Source: Deltaproteobacteria bacterium (GTDB lineage: Bacteria > Myxococcota > SpSt-1050). From it: a stretch of 61,144 bases of DNA. A program made the translations under genes and the position numbers. The notes beneath the pieces were generated by a model. The model searched no databases. It saw only the letters and a list, made by a program, of their open reading frames with translations, and was not told the origin of the DNA. Below are positions 36,481 through 45,651 of this stretch, one piece after another; within the stretch, counting starts at the first letter, position 1; each line of letters opens with the position of its first letter. The stretch covers positions 1 through 61,144 of the forward strand of contig JAOAFA010000076.1 in assembly GCA_026416535.1 (NCBI GenBank), given 5' to 3'.

Positions 36481-38941
36481 AAAAGTAATAAAAAATCCAT
36501 ACAATGTCCCCTTCATACCTCTGCGAGATTTGGTCATATTCCCATACACCACTGTCTCAATTTTAGTCGGGAGAAGATTATCCATTGAATCATTAGAAGT
36601 CAGCAGATCAAGTATTGTAGATAAAAACAAAATTATCCTAACCCTACAAAAAAACCCAGATGAATACGAACCTACAATAGATACCATACACACAGTAGGA
36701 GTCATTGGAAATATAATAAATATTACGAAGACACCAGAACAAAATAACAAAATCGTAGTTGAGGTTTTAAAAAGGTGTAAGATAAACTCTATATATCAAG
36801 ATTCATACTGGTCTGCTGATATTGAAGAGATTCCTATAACATACAATCTAACGTCTGAAAATGAGATAGCCTTAGTGGACTTAATTCGCAAGGCCTATGC
36901 TGAATATGTTACCCTATTAGAAAAGCCAAAATCTGACATACCTCCATATAGTTTATTTGAATCAGAGCCAGAACGAGCCTTATATCTTGTAGCACATTCA
37001 ATGAATATAAAAAGCCTAAAAGATAAGCAATTTCTTATAGAAGAAATAACACTAGAAAAGCGATTGGAAAAACTATATGAGATAATTGAGGCAGAGATTG
37101 ATATTATAAACATAGAAAAAAAGATTAAACAACAGGTAAAAAAACAGATAGAAAAAAATCAAAGGGAATACTACTTAAGAGAGCAGATAGACGTTATAAA
37201 CAAAGAACTTGGCATTCAAGATGACTATAAGGCTGATCTGCAAGAACTTGAACAGATTATAAAAAATAAATCCTTTACCCCAGAAGCAAGAGAACGGGCA
37301 GAAAAGGAACTTGCAAAGCTTAAGATGATGCCTCCTTCTTCGGCAGAAGCAACTGTAGTGAGAAACTACTTGGACTTAATCATATCACTACCATTTACCG
37401 AAATGTCCGAAGAAAAAAAGGACATAAAGGAGGCCAAAAGAATCCTCGACGAAGATCACTATGGCTTAGACATTGTAAAAGAGAAAATTCTCGACTATCT
37501 TGCTGTCAGGCAATTGAGTGAAAATCCCAAAATGCCTATACTTTGTCTTATTGGACCACCAGGAGTTGGAAAGACCTCTTTAGGTAAATCTATAGCAAGG
37601 GCGACTGGGAGAAATTTTGTAAGAATATCGCTTGGTGGTGTCAGAGATGAAGCGGAAATTAGAGGACATAGGAGGACGTACATAGGTGCACTACCGGGTA
37701 AAATCATTGCCGCCATGAAAAAGGCAAAGACAATAAATCCTGTATTCATGATCGATGAGATAGACAAATTGGCACAAGACTACAAAGGAGATCCTGCTGC
37801 TGCCCTCCTTGAAGTATTGGATCCGGAACAAAACAACTCCTTCCATGATCATTACCTTGACTTCGGATATGACCTCTCCAAAATCTTGTTTATAACCACA
37901 GCTAACAACATAGAGACAATACCATTACCACTCCTTGACAGGATGGAGGTAGTAAGGATACCAGGTTATACTGATTACGAAAAACTCCATATTGCAAAGC
38001 AATTTCTAATTCCTAGGCAAAAGAAGTTTAATGGACTTGAAGACTTCAACATAATCATCTCAGATGAAACAATATACGACATTATCCACCTTTATACAAG
38101 GGAGGCCGGGGTAAGGAATTTAGAGAGGGAGATCGGTAATATCATGCACAAGCTTGCACGTCAGATTGTGGAAAATGGAGTAGATAATTCTAAAAAAGAG
38201 CGATTCGAAATAACTATAGACAACCTAAAGAACTATCTAGGTATTCCAAAATTTACTAAAGAAGATAAACCACCAATATTGCCAATAGGGGTAGCAACAG
38301 GACTTGCCTGGACAAGTAGTGGTGGCGAGGTTCTCTTCATAGAAGTAATCTCTTACCCCGGAAAAGGTAATATAGCAATAACAGGAAAACTTGGCGATGT
38401 AATGAAAGAATCAGCCCAGGCTGCCTTTAGCTATGTAAAAGCAATATCTGAACACTTCGGGATAAGCATAACAGAGATAAATAACAGAGATTATCACATT
38501 CACATACCGGAGGGAGCAACACCCAAAGACGGTCCATCGGCTGGGATCACAATAGCCTGTGCATTATTATCAAATATCCTGGGCGTCCCTCTAAGAAATG
38601 ATACTGCATTAACTGGCGAGATTACACTGAGTGGAAGAATACTACCAATAGGGGGATTAAAGGAAAAAGCGCTTGCTGCTTATAGAAACAACATCTTTAG
38701 AATAATAATACCTCTGAAAAACAAAAAAGATATCGAAGAGATTCCTGAAGAAATAAAAAAGGCAATCAAATTCATTACAACAACGACCATGGAAGAGGTT
38801 ATCTTGGAGGCATTTGATAGAAAGGCCATACTCGAGATCGCAACTAAAAATTCCGGAGATTTCTTTCACCTGAAAGATGTTGAAGCAACCCTCAACAGAG
38901 AAAAAACACAGGAAGGTCAATGGGAGAACATATCCTCATAG
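36473..38941 (+). CDS. lon: ATP-dependent protease Lon
   Basis: The 822 residues comprise the N-terminal LAN substrate domain ([15 protein letters not shown]), a coiled linker, an AAA+ domain with Walker A GPPGVGKT, and a C-terminal protease domain. The catalytic dyad is Ser689 (DGPSAGIT) and Lys730 ([10 protein letters not shown]). Lon degrades damaged and regulatory proteins in the cytoplasm. The length is typical of LonA. Its start overlaps clpX by 8 bases, and its end overlaps the next regulator gene by 22 bases, so the four protease-related genes and the regulator are very likely co-transcribed. Confidence 0.97.
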   Translation: MAEKVIKNPYNVPFIPLRDLVIFPYTTVSILVGRRLSIESLEVSRSSIVDKNKIILTLQKNPDEYEPTIDTIHTVGVIGNIINITKTPEQNNKIVVEVLKRCKINSIYQDSYWSADIEEIPITYNLTSENEIALVDLIRKAYAEYVTLLEKPKSDIPPYSLFESEPERALYLVAHSMNIKSLKDKQFLIEEITLEKRLEKLYEIIEAEIDIINIEKKIKQQVKKQIEKNQREYYLREQIDVINKELGIQDDYKADLQELEQIIKNKSFTPEARERAEKELAKLKMMPPSSAEATVVRNYLDLIISLPFTEMSEEKKDIKEAKRILDEDHYGLDIVKEKILDYLAVRQLSENPKMPILCLIGPPGVGKTSLGKSIARATGRNFVRISLGGVRDEAEIRGHRRTYIGALPGKIIAAMKKAKTINPVFMIDEIDKLAQDYKGDPAAALLEVLDPEQNNSFHDHYLDFGYDLSKILFITTANNIETIPLPLLDRMEVVRIPGYTDYEKLHIAKQFLIPRQKKFNGLEDFNIIISDETIYDIIHLYTREAGVRNLEREIGNIMHKLARQIVENGVDNSKKERFEITIDNLKNYLGIPKFTKEDKPPILPIGVATGLAWTSSGGEVLFIEVISYPGKGNIAITGKLGDVMKESAQAAFSYVKAISEHFGISITEINNRDYHIHIPEGATPKDGPSAGITIACALLSNILGVPLRNDTALTGEITLSGRILPIGGLKEKALAAYRNNIFRIIIPLKNKKDIEEIPEEIKKAIKFITTTTMEEVILEAFDRKAILEIATKNSGDFFHLKDVEATLNREKTQEGQWENISS

Positions 38942-40257
38942 TTGAAGACGATCCCAACCTCTTATCCACATTAGAAGAGCTATTTAAAAGGGAAGGATAC
39001 AAGGTATCTATAGCTAAGACCGGAACAGAGGCGATTAAGATTATCAACAACTCTGAAATAGACTTAGTTGTCTCTGATCTTATGATACCTGGTATATCAG
39101 GAATGGAACTCTTACAGGCCATAAGTGACTTAAAAGCTAACTGCCAATTCATAATGATTACAGCTTATGGCACCATAGAAACAGCAATAGAAGCAATAAA
39201 AAAGGGCGCCTATGATTTTATCACTAAACCTGTAAACAAAAATCAATTACTAAAGACCGTGAGGTTGGCGCTTGAAAGACAACAACTGATAAATGAAAAC
39301 AAAAAGTTGAAGGAGAAGATAAAATCCCTTGAGAGCTCAGACCTAATTGGTAACTCGTTGCCATTTAGAGAAATGATGGAGAAGGTCAAAAATGTTGCTC
39401 AAAGTGAGGCAACAGTTTTATTGACAGGAGAATCCGGGACTGGAAAAGATGTAATAGCAAGATATATTCATAATCAAAGTCCGAGAAGCAATAAAAGCTA
39501 TATACCCATTAACTGTGCTGCCATTCCAGAAAACCTGCTCGAAAGTGAACTTTTCGGTCATACCAAGGGTGCATTTACAGGGGCAGATAGAGATAAAAAA
39601 GGTAGATTCGAATTAGCTGATGGTGGCACAATCTTACTAGATGAGATCTCTGAGATGCCATTATCACTTCAAGCAAAATTGCTAAGAGTGATTGAAGATA
39701 AAGTAATAGATATCATAGGAGGTCACTCCAAAAGAGTAGATATAAGATTTATTGCTGCAACAAACAAAGATCTACAACAACTAGTAAAAGATGGTCGATT
39801 TAGAGAAGACCTGTTCTACAGATTAAATGTAATAAACATAAGAATCCCCCCGCTTAGAGAAAGGATGGAGGATATACCTCTATTAGCAATGCATTTTGTT
39901 AACATATTTTCTGCTAAATACAAAAAGGAAATAAAATCTATGTCACCAGAGACATTAACATTATTACAATCATATCAATGGCCGGGAAATATTAGAGAAC
40001 TCCAAAACCAAATCGAAAAGGCAATTGTCTTATGTAAGGGTGATGAACTCAAACCATCAGATTTTACTGACATAAGAGTTGATGGAATACCTAAGAAAGA
40101 AATCAACATACCTATAGGAATGCCTCTTGATGAGATAGAAAAAATTATTATATCTGAAACTTTAAAACTCACAAAAGGCGACAAGAATTTAGCGGCAAAA
40201 CTCTTAGGTATAGCTACAAGGACCATATACAGAAAAATTAATCCGGAAGAACAATAA
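38920..40257 (+). CDS. NtrC-family sigma-54-dependent response regulator, orphan
   Basis: The 445 residues include a receiver with Asp53 (VVSDLMIPG), the AAA+ core with Walker A GESGTGKD, the GAFTGA loop (KGAFTGADRDKKGRFELADGG) and a C-terminal Fis-type HTH (GDKNLAAKLLGIATRTIYRKI). It should activate sigma-54 promoters. No kinase gene is adjacent, so its partner is not identified; it sits at the end of the tig-clpP-clpX-lon run. The overlap with lon is 22 bases and no separate ribosome site is evident beyond GAAGG in lon. The location suggests a link to stress proteolysis, but that is inference. Confidence 0.93.
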   Translation: MGEHILIVEDDPNLLSTLEELFKREGYKVSIAKTGTEAIKIINNSEIDLVVSDLMIPGISGMELLQAISDLKANCQFIMITAYGTIETAIEAIKKGAYDFITKPVNKNQLLKTVRLALERQQLINENKKLKEKIKSLESSDLIGNSLPFREMMEKVKNVAQSEATVLLTGESGTGKDVIARYIHNQSPRSNKSYIPINCAAIPENLLESELFGHTKGAFTGADRDKKGRFELADGGTILLDEISEMPLSLQAKLLRVIEDKVIDIIGGHSKRVDIRFIAATNKDLQQLVKDGRFREDLFYRLNVINIRIPPLRERMEDIPLLAMHFVNIFSAKYKKEIKSMSPETLTLLQSYQWPGNIRELQNQIEKAIVLCKGDELKPSDFTDIRVDGIPKKEINIPIGMPLDEIEKIIISETLKLTKGDKNLAAKLLGIATRTIYRKINPEEQ

Positions 40258-40261
40258 TACC

Positions 40262-41143
40262 TCAAACCAATTTCGAACCACAGGCCGGGCAGAATCTCGC
40301 CGTTGAAACAAGTTCCTTACTACAATTAGGGCAGACAACTTTAAGAGGCGCACCACATTCTACACAAAAAGATCCTTGAGTTGCCTTTTTACCACAATTC
40401 AAACAGAGAAGGACCACAGATTTTCGCTCTGAAGCCTCACGATCAGCTTGTGTTTGCACAGGCGGTGACGCAACAACTGGTGACATATCCACATTTTTAT
40501 GTTTATCAGATTGATGAATACTAAACTCGACTTCGGATCTAATGTTATTCTGCACCTTCACCTCAAAGACGCCGGCACTCGGCTTATCCACAAGTAGATA
40601 TTCTTCATTGTTAGATAGAAAATACATTACGCATATAATCACAATTATAAAAGTTCCAGCAACAAACCCACCAATATACGTCATTCCAAGAATCCCCAAA
40701 ATAACACCACAAACAATTACCATTACTAAATGCATACCAAACCCTACCTGAGATACTAATGCCTTGCTTCTTGACATAGCCTCCCCCATCGAGACCCTTT
40801 TATCCACGATATAAACCAATACATACATCCAGATCGTAGCGAGCAACACTCCAGGAACAATACAGAGAAACAACCCAAGCCCGATAAGTAATACCAAGAC
40901 TAGTGTAGTAATAAATAAAATAATGAACTGATCCATCGCTGAGAATATATCCCCTATCTCCGGAGCCTTTTTATCACGAACCCTTTTTATAACCATCTTT
41001 GTTAATCCACCATATAAAGGACCCGCTAAAATCCCAAGAGAAACTACAGTCAAAATCGAAGCTATTAAACCACCAACAAGCAGAGGAACAATATCTCTCA
41101 CAAACAAATCCCATGAATACTTAAAAATCTTATTAAAATCCAT
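40262..41143 (-). CDS. Membrane protein with C-terminal double zinc ribbon
   Basis: The 293 residues have four to five hydrophobic segments in the first 190 residues, resembling the DUF975-type or glycerophosphodiesterase-membrane-domain fold (FKYSWDLFVRDIVPLLVGG; IVPGVLLATIWMYVLVYIVD). A polar linker and two zinc ribbons follow (CLNCGKKATQGSFCVECGA and CPNCSKELVSTARFCPACGS; CxxC pairs). Zinc ribbons at the C-terminus of membrane proteins usually serve as small docking modules. The start at 41143 follows AAAGGAG; an upstream in-frame ATG at 41194 would run into the speDE stop. It is the last gene of the minus-strand run and converges with the NtrC-type gene 4 bases away. Confidence 0.85.
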   Translation of the reverse strand: MDFNKIFKYSWDLFVRDIVPLLVGGLIASILTVVSLGILAGPLYGGLTKMVIKRVRDKKAPEIGDIFSAMDQFIILFITTLVLVLLIGLGLFLCIVPGVLLATIWMYVLVYIVDKRVSMGEAMSRSKALVSQVGFGMHLVMVIVCGVILGILGMTYIGGFVAGTFIIVIICVMYFLSNNEEYLLVDKPSAGVFEVKVQNNIRSEVEFSIHQSDKHKNVDMSPVVASPPVQTQADREASERKSVVLLCLNCGKKATQGSFCVECGAPLKVVCPNCSKELVSTARFCPACGSKLV

Positions 41144-41156
41144 TTCTACTCCTTTC

Positions 41157-42224
41157 TCACTTTTTGGTTGCATAAGCAAACATCCACTCCACACAAAATG
41201 GCCTTACGAAAACTGGAACAAATGTTATCTTGGTAAATGACCTACGTAATATATCCTTTAACATATTTATTGTCTCTGTGTCGTAAACATCACAACATTG
41301 AATGGATACAATGCCATCTTTATTAAGATTTTTAGCAATCTTTCCAAAAATATCCTTTAAAAATTTTTCACGATCTTTAACTGTTAACCACTCTGGATGA
41401 AGTGTAAGATCATATACAATGGCATCAAACCCTTCATAGTGTTCCAAAAAGTTATTAGCATCATCTATTATTACCTTCACCTTCTTGTTTTCAAAGGCAT
41501 CCCCACAGATCTTAGGTAAATGTTCCTTACAAGCTGCAACTACCATCTCATCAATATCAATTAGGTAAATATCTCTTGCACCTCTTCTCAAAAGCTCTTT
41601 TGCCACACCTCCATCACCACCACCAAGTATAGCCACCTTCCTCAAAAGTCCTCTTTCAGCAATTGGACTAACTAATGCATCATTGTATTCCTCATCGCCC
41701 ACCTCAGCTATCTGGACATCGTCATCCAGAAATAGCATTCTACCAAAACTATCATTAAGTATGATATCAATCTTCTGATATTTAGAATGCCCAGAAAATA
41801 TCCTGTCCTTAATATGATATCTCGTCTCGGTCCCGATAGAACCATATGATATCATCCAATTCGTATCATTTATCTCCAACTCATCTCCACGTTTAATCCT
41901 TATTGTTCTAGTTGACTTAGGTTTTAAGATACTCCTAAAATACTCAAGCAATGAATTTGTTGGTTCAGGTGTCTTAGAACAGGTATAAATATCTATAGAT
42001 GCATGTTTTGCCTCTGGGAATGTATGAACTGATACATGTGACTCACTTATTATTGCAATTACAGTAACTCCAATGGGAGTAAATCTATGACTGACTACCT
42101 TGATAAACCCAAGGCGACACTTGTTGATACCCACTCTCACCATCTCAGTTAAGTTTTTCTCATCATTTAAATCATATTTACAATTTAAAAATTCACACAC
42201 AATATGATTACCATAAGGCCTCAT
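41157..42224 (-). CDS. speDE: Fused S-adenosylmethionine decarboxylase / spermidine synthase
   Basis: The 355 residues fuse two consecutive enzymes of polyamine synthesis. Residues 1-115 are prokaryotic SpeD with the self-processing site Glu61-Ser62 (ESHVSVHTFPE), His67 and Cys82, matching the pyruvoyl-forming serine and its helpers. Residues 120-355 are a spermidine synthase-type methyltransferase fold with GYSIGT-like SYGSIGTETRYH, the nucleotide loop ILGGGDGGVAKELLRR and VYDLTLHPEW for the catalytic Asp. The protein would decarboxylate SAM and pass the aminopropyl donor straight to putrescine or another diamine. GGAGGAG precedes the ATG. Such fusions are known but uncommon. Confidence 0.93.
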   Translation of the reverse strand: MRPYGNHIVCEFLNCKYDLNDEKNLTEMVRVGINKCRLGFIKVVSHRFTPIGVTVIAIISESHVSVHTFPEAKHASIDIYTCSKTPEPTNSLLEYFRSILKPKSTRTIRIKRGDELEINDTNWMISYGSIGTETRYHIKDRIFSGHSKYQKIDIILNDSFGRMLFLDDDVQIAEVGDEEYNDALVSPIAERGLLRKVAILGGGDGGVAKELLRRGARDIYLIDIDEMVVAACKEHLPKICGDAFENKKVKVIIDDANNFLEHYEGFDAIVYDLTLHPEWLTVKDREKFLKDIFGKIAKNLNKDGIVSIQCCDVYDTETINMLKDILRRSFTKITFVPVFVRPFCVEWMFAYATKK

Positions 42225-42247
42225 AAACTCTCCTCCTTTAAAAGATT

Positions 42248-43333
42248 TTATCTTTTCAACGGATAAAGCCAGAGGTCTACTGGATATTTATATTTATACG
42301 GAACCTTAAGAGGAAATTCAATCTTTTTGCCTGTTGCAGCACTGAGATACGCCGCAATCATTATCTCAAGCACTACTTTTCCATCCTTAGCAGATTCCAT
42401 CGGCTCTTTGTTATGAAGAATACAATCTATAAAATGTTGCATCTCCTGAGGATAACCATTTTGGTAATTCCAATCATATTCGGGGAAGGTCCAACCCCTA
42501 CTCTCTTCTGGATTTGGTGTAAAACCTCTCTCAGAATAACACTTAATACCTCCACCTCTTAGCAAATCGGCATAAATAACTCCTTCAGTTCCATAACATT
42601 CCATTACACTATCCATACCACCTTTCAGTGCCCAGCTAGCCTCCAGATTTGCAACTACTCCATTTTCGAATTCTATCAAGATAATAACATTGTCATCAAG
42701 TTTTGTAATCTTCTTGTGCAATACAAGATTAACCTGAGCGTAGACGCTCTTCACCTTAGGCTTATTTAAAAACCATCTTGCAAACTCAATAGCATGACAT
42801 CCCATATCCATCATAATACCGCCACCAGCAGTCTCTCTCTTAAAGAACCAAGGGGAATATGGCCCTGCATGTTTCTCCCACTCCTTAATCATATAGGGTC
42901 TGCCTATACCTCCAGCATCTACGATCTCCTTCGCCCTGACAAATTTTGGTATAAAGCATAATTCCTCTGCATAAAAGGCATACCTATTGCTCTTCTTCGA
43001 GACCTCTATTATTTCATCGGCCTCGTCGAGAGTCAGACAGAGGGGTTTCTCAATTATTACATGCTTTCCGTTCTTCATACAAGTAACTGCAAATTCCTTA
43101 TGTAAATAATTAGGTACCCCCAGCGTTATAACATCTACCTCATCTGATTCTGCCATCTGTTTTAAACTGTCAAACTTAAGTCTTATATTATTTCTCTTTG
43201 CGAATTGGTCCCTCCTCTTCTTGTCTACGTCGGCTATAGCTACTACTTCAGCCCCTATTACTTTAGAAAACGCATCATAATGAACTTGTCCTATAAATCC
43301 TGCCCCTGTTATTCCTACTCTTAACTTCTCCAT
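42248..43333 (-). CDS. Gfo/Idh/MocA family oxidoreductase
   Basis: The 361 residues begin with a Rossmann fold (VGITGAGFIGQVHYDAF) and contain the catalytic-lysine motif EKPLCL (HVIIEKPLCLTLDEAD), followed by the C-terminal alpha/beta domain with GGGIMMDMGCHAIEFARW. The enzyme uses NAD(P) to oxidise or reduce a sugar or inositol substrate in the cytoplasm; the substrate is unknown. The start at 43333 follows GGAGG within an upstream in-frame ATG, so the four extra residues at 43345 are unlikely. It lies between the speDE gene and a lipoprotein in the minus-strand run, with 23- and 32-base gaps. Confidence 0.9.
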   Translation of the reverse strand: MEKLRVGITGAGFIGQVHYDAFSKVIGAEVVAIADVDKKRRDQFAKRNNIRLKFDSLKQMAESDEVDVITLGVPNYLHKEFAVTCMKNGKHVIIEKPLCLTLDEADEIIEVSKKSNRYAFYAEELCFIPKFVRAKEIVDAGGIGRPYMIKEWEKHAGPYSPWFFKRETAGGGIMMDMGCHAIEFARWFLNKPKVKSVYAQVNLVLHKKITKLDDNVIILIEFENGVVANLEASWALKGGMDSVMECYGTEGVIYADLLRGGGIKCYSERGFTPNPEESRGWTFPEYDWNYQNGYPQEMQHFIDCILHNKEPMESAKDGKVVLEIMIAAYLSAATGKKIEFPLKVPYKYKYPVDLWLYPLKR

Positions 43334-43365
43334 AAAATCCTCCATTTTTAACGTTTATTATAAAT

Positions 43366-44715
43366 TTATTGAACATCCTGCACCCCTGCATCTAACGGCT
43401 TTGAACTAACTTTTAAGATATTATACCTAATTTTTGCCTCGTTGGTCCTAAAACTCTTCCCATCGGAAGTCAAAAACTCCATCCAAACAGTAATCTCACC
43501 ACTGGTTTTTGCTGGAAGATTACCATCAAAATTAGGAAGAAAAATATTTTTGAAGCCCATATACACCTCATCTTCAATATCTTTGAGCCTACCTATATCA
43601 TATACCTCGTTAGGAAATGGTTCTTCTCCATCCTCAGGATCAGTACTGAATATAATCTCCTTCTCACTAAAGTCCATCTTCAAGGCAAGCCTTAAAGTCT
43701 TTACAAACGACTCAGAGAATCCATGGATGTAAGACACATATCCATACAGCCAGTCCCAATTTCCATGCCCCACATCCTCATAATATGTATAGTTAATCTG
43801 AGAAGGTGTAACAGCTGTTAACACAGGATTTTGTTTAATTTTTTCTCTCAGGGCAGCATACATAGTCATCTCATATTCCTTACCCGGCTCCAACCCGACT
43901 CCAATAGACTCAGCCAACCCAGGAACAACAAATGATATAATATTGTTCTCTCCCCTGTAATAACCAAAGAGAGACGGATAAACATAACTTTTCATGCTCT
44001 GAGCATCATATTCTAAATATTCACCAGAATAGTTAAATTCCAAATCTGCCTTTTTGTCCTTAGATACCTCATGTTCACCCAGGAGTATAGCATAGTTTCT
44101 CCTCTCCCCATTAATCAATTTCCCCCTCTCAAAATAATATGCCCTTAAAATTCCAGTATTCGCAAGTTCGTATCTTGATTTTTCTACATCTGTTATCTCA
44201 AAGACAGAGAAAAATATTTTAGCAATTGGATTAATTTCAATATTTACTTCCGTATCTTTATCTACGGTCAAATCACTAACAGATCCTCTAAACGTCACAT
44301 TACCTTTCTTACCAATTGTCTCTACAACAATTGACCTACTAGAACCAACAGGGACATTTAGCGGTAGCTTGACCCTGGCCAATTGTCTCTCCTGACTTTC
44401 ACACTGTGGTAATAAATAGGCATCCCCTCCCCAAGAACCACTACTATCAGGTTCATAATATCCTCCATCACGATAACACACCCATTCTGGACTTGATGGA
44501 AAATCTATACTCTTCCTCACTGGAGTCATATTGTTTCCATATACAGAAACAACAATTTTATTTGCATAACTTTCTATAAAATTACTTAATCCTTGCCCAC
44601 TATGGTATTGGAATGAAATAACAACTCTCAGATTTCCTTCCTCTTGTAAACATGAAAAATATAAAACCAATAACAAAATTAGAATTCCTAAAAAGGACAA
44701 ATAATTTTTTTTCAT
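43366..44715 (-). CDS. Predicted lipoprotein, unknown function
   Basis: The 449 residues start with a signal peptide ending in the lipobox LYFSC (Cys at residue 22), so the mature protein should be lipid-anchored. The body is rich in beta strand with a regular mix of charged and aromatic residues and shows no family I recognise. It has many tyrosines. It lies 8 bases downstream of the FecR gene, so it is probably one of a set of envelope proteins with the TPR/beta-barrel and FecR proteins. An extracellular or periplasmic structural role is a guess. Confidence 0.78.
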   Translation of the reverse strand: MKKNYLSFLGILILLLVLYFSCLQEEGNLRVVISFQYHSGQGLSNFIESYANKIVVSVYGNNMTPVRKSIDFPSSPEWVCYRDGGYYEPDSSGSWGGDAYLLPQCESQERQLARVKLPLNVPVGSSRSIVVETIGKKGNVTFRGSVSDLTVDKDTEVNIEINPIAKIFFSVFEITDVEKSRYELANTGILRAYYFERGKLINGERRNYAILLGEHEVSKDKKADLEFNYSGEYLEYDAQSMKSYVYPSLFGYYRGENNIISFVVPGLAESIGVGLEPGKEYEMTMYAALREKIKQNPVLTAVTPSQINYTYYEDVGHGNWDWLYGYVSYIHGFSESFVKTLRLALKMDFSEKEIIFSTDPEDGEEPFPNEVYDIGRLKDIEDEVYMGFKNIFLPNFDGNLPAKTSGEITVWMEFLTSDGKSFRTNEAKIRYNILKVSSKPLDAGVQDVQ

Positions 44716-44723
44716 AGACTACC

Positions 44724-45629
44724 TCAATAATTATTTGTATTGACATGAATATTCAAATTAACCTTTCTCTCGTGTACCCCACCCGAAAAATCCATAGGTG
44801 CAACAACTCCTTGAACCTCTTGTTCCCTTAAAGGTTCTGTAAGACTTTGCGAATATGATGTTTGATCATGTAAATCATCCCTTGCACTATCTCTAATAGC
44901 AACAACAAGTTTCTCCTCGAGAGTTGTAGAGATTGTTTTCGTTTCTGGTAAAATCTCTGCCTTACTCACAATTGCTCTATTCAACTCACTTTTTAACATA
45001 GCCAAAATTGAGGTATCTTGATATATCTCCCTTAAAACCTCTGGGGGTATAAATTGTGGTGGAGAAGGTGCTTCACCTTCTTTTACCTCTGTGAATGTCC
45101 CTTCTGAAAGCATAATCTCTGGAAGATCCATCTTATCTCTATTATACACACCAACAAAACCATTAATTAAGTAGATTTTTGTAGTCCCATCTGATGCGAC
45201 ATCAATTGCCAGATGAGTTCCCCTAACACCTGCTATTGCAGTTTTGGATTTAAATTCAAATTTACTCTTATTACCCATCTGCTTTTTAATAAATGCTCTA
45301 ATCCTACCCACAAAAGTTAAAATAGATGCCTCTCTTATATCTTGAGATTTAACAAGAGTCTCTATTAGTATCCTTGTCTTAGGGGCAATGCTAACAATAC
45401 TCTGGTCAATAAGTCTTATTACAACTTTTGACTTCTCACCTGTTGAAATTGTAGCATTTGCTGTAATGCCCATTCCAATCTTTATATCCTCTGGACTCTT
45501 TGCTGGATAACTAATCTGGGCAGTACCTTCAACCCATGTTATCTCACCAATCAAATTATCCTGAGCAGATAAATTTACACTTAACATTAAAAAAATAACA
45601 CTTAAAATCACTATACCTTTTTTATACAT
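44724..45629 (-). CDS. FecR-domain exported protein
   Basis: The 301 residues have a signal peptide (MYKKGIVILSVIFLMLSVNLSAQ) and then a FecR domain (about 30-180): GEITWVEGTAQI, KIGMGITANATISTGEKSKVVIRLID, and the family core FKSKTAIAGVRGTHLAIDV. FecR in iron uptake is an anti-sigma or signal protein; here the signal peptide and lack of a sigma factor indicate an exported stand-alone FecR domain of unknown function. The tail is variable. It lies 22 bases after the TPR/beta-barrel gene and 8 bases before the lipoprotein gene. Confidence 0.88.
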   Translation of the reverse strand: MYKKGIVILSVIFLMLSVNLSAQDNLIGEITWVEGTAQISYPAKSPEDIKIGMGITANATISTGEKSKVVIRLIDQSIVSIAPKTRILIETLVKSQDIREASILTFVGRIRAFIKKQMGNKSKFEFKSKTAIAGVRGTHLAIDVASDGTTKIYLINGFVGVYNRDKMDLPEIMLSEGTFTEVKEGEAPSPPQFIPPEVLREIYQDTSILAMLKSELNRAIVSKAEILPETKTISTTLEEKLVVAIRDSARDDLHDQTSYSQSLTEPLREQEVQGVVAPMDFSGGVHERKVNLNIHVNTNNY

Positions 45630-45651
45630 AGATTTAATCTCCTAACTCAAC

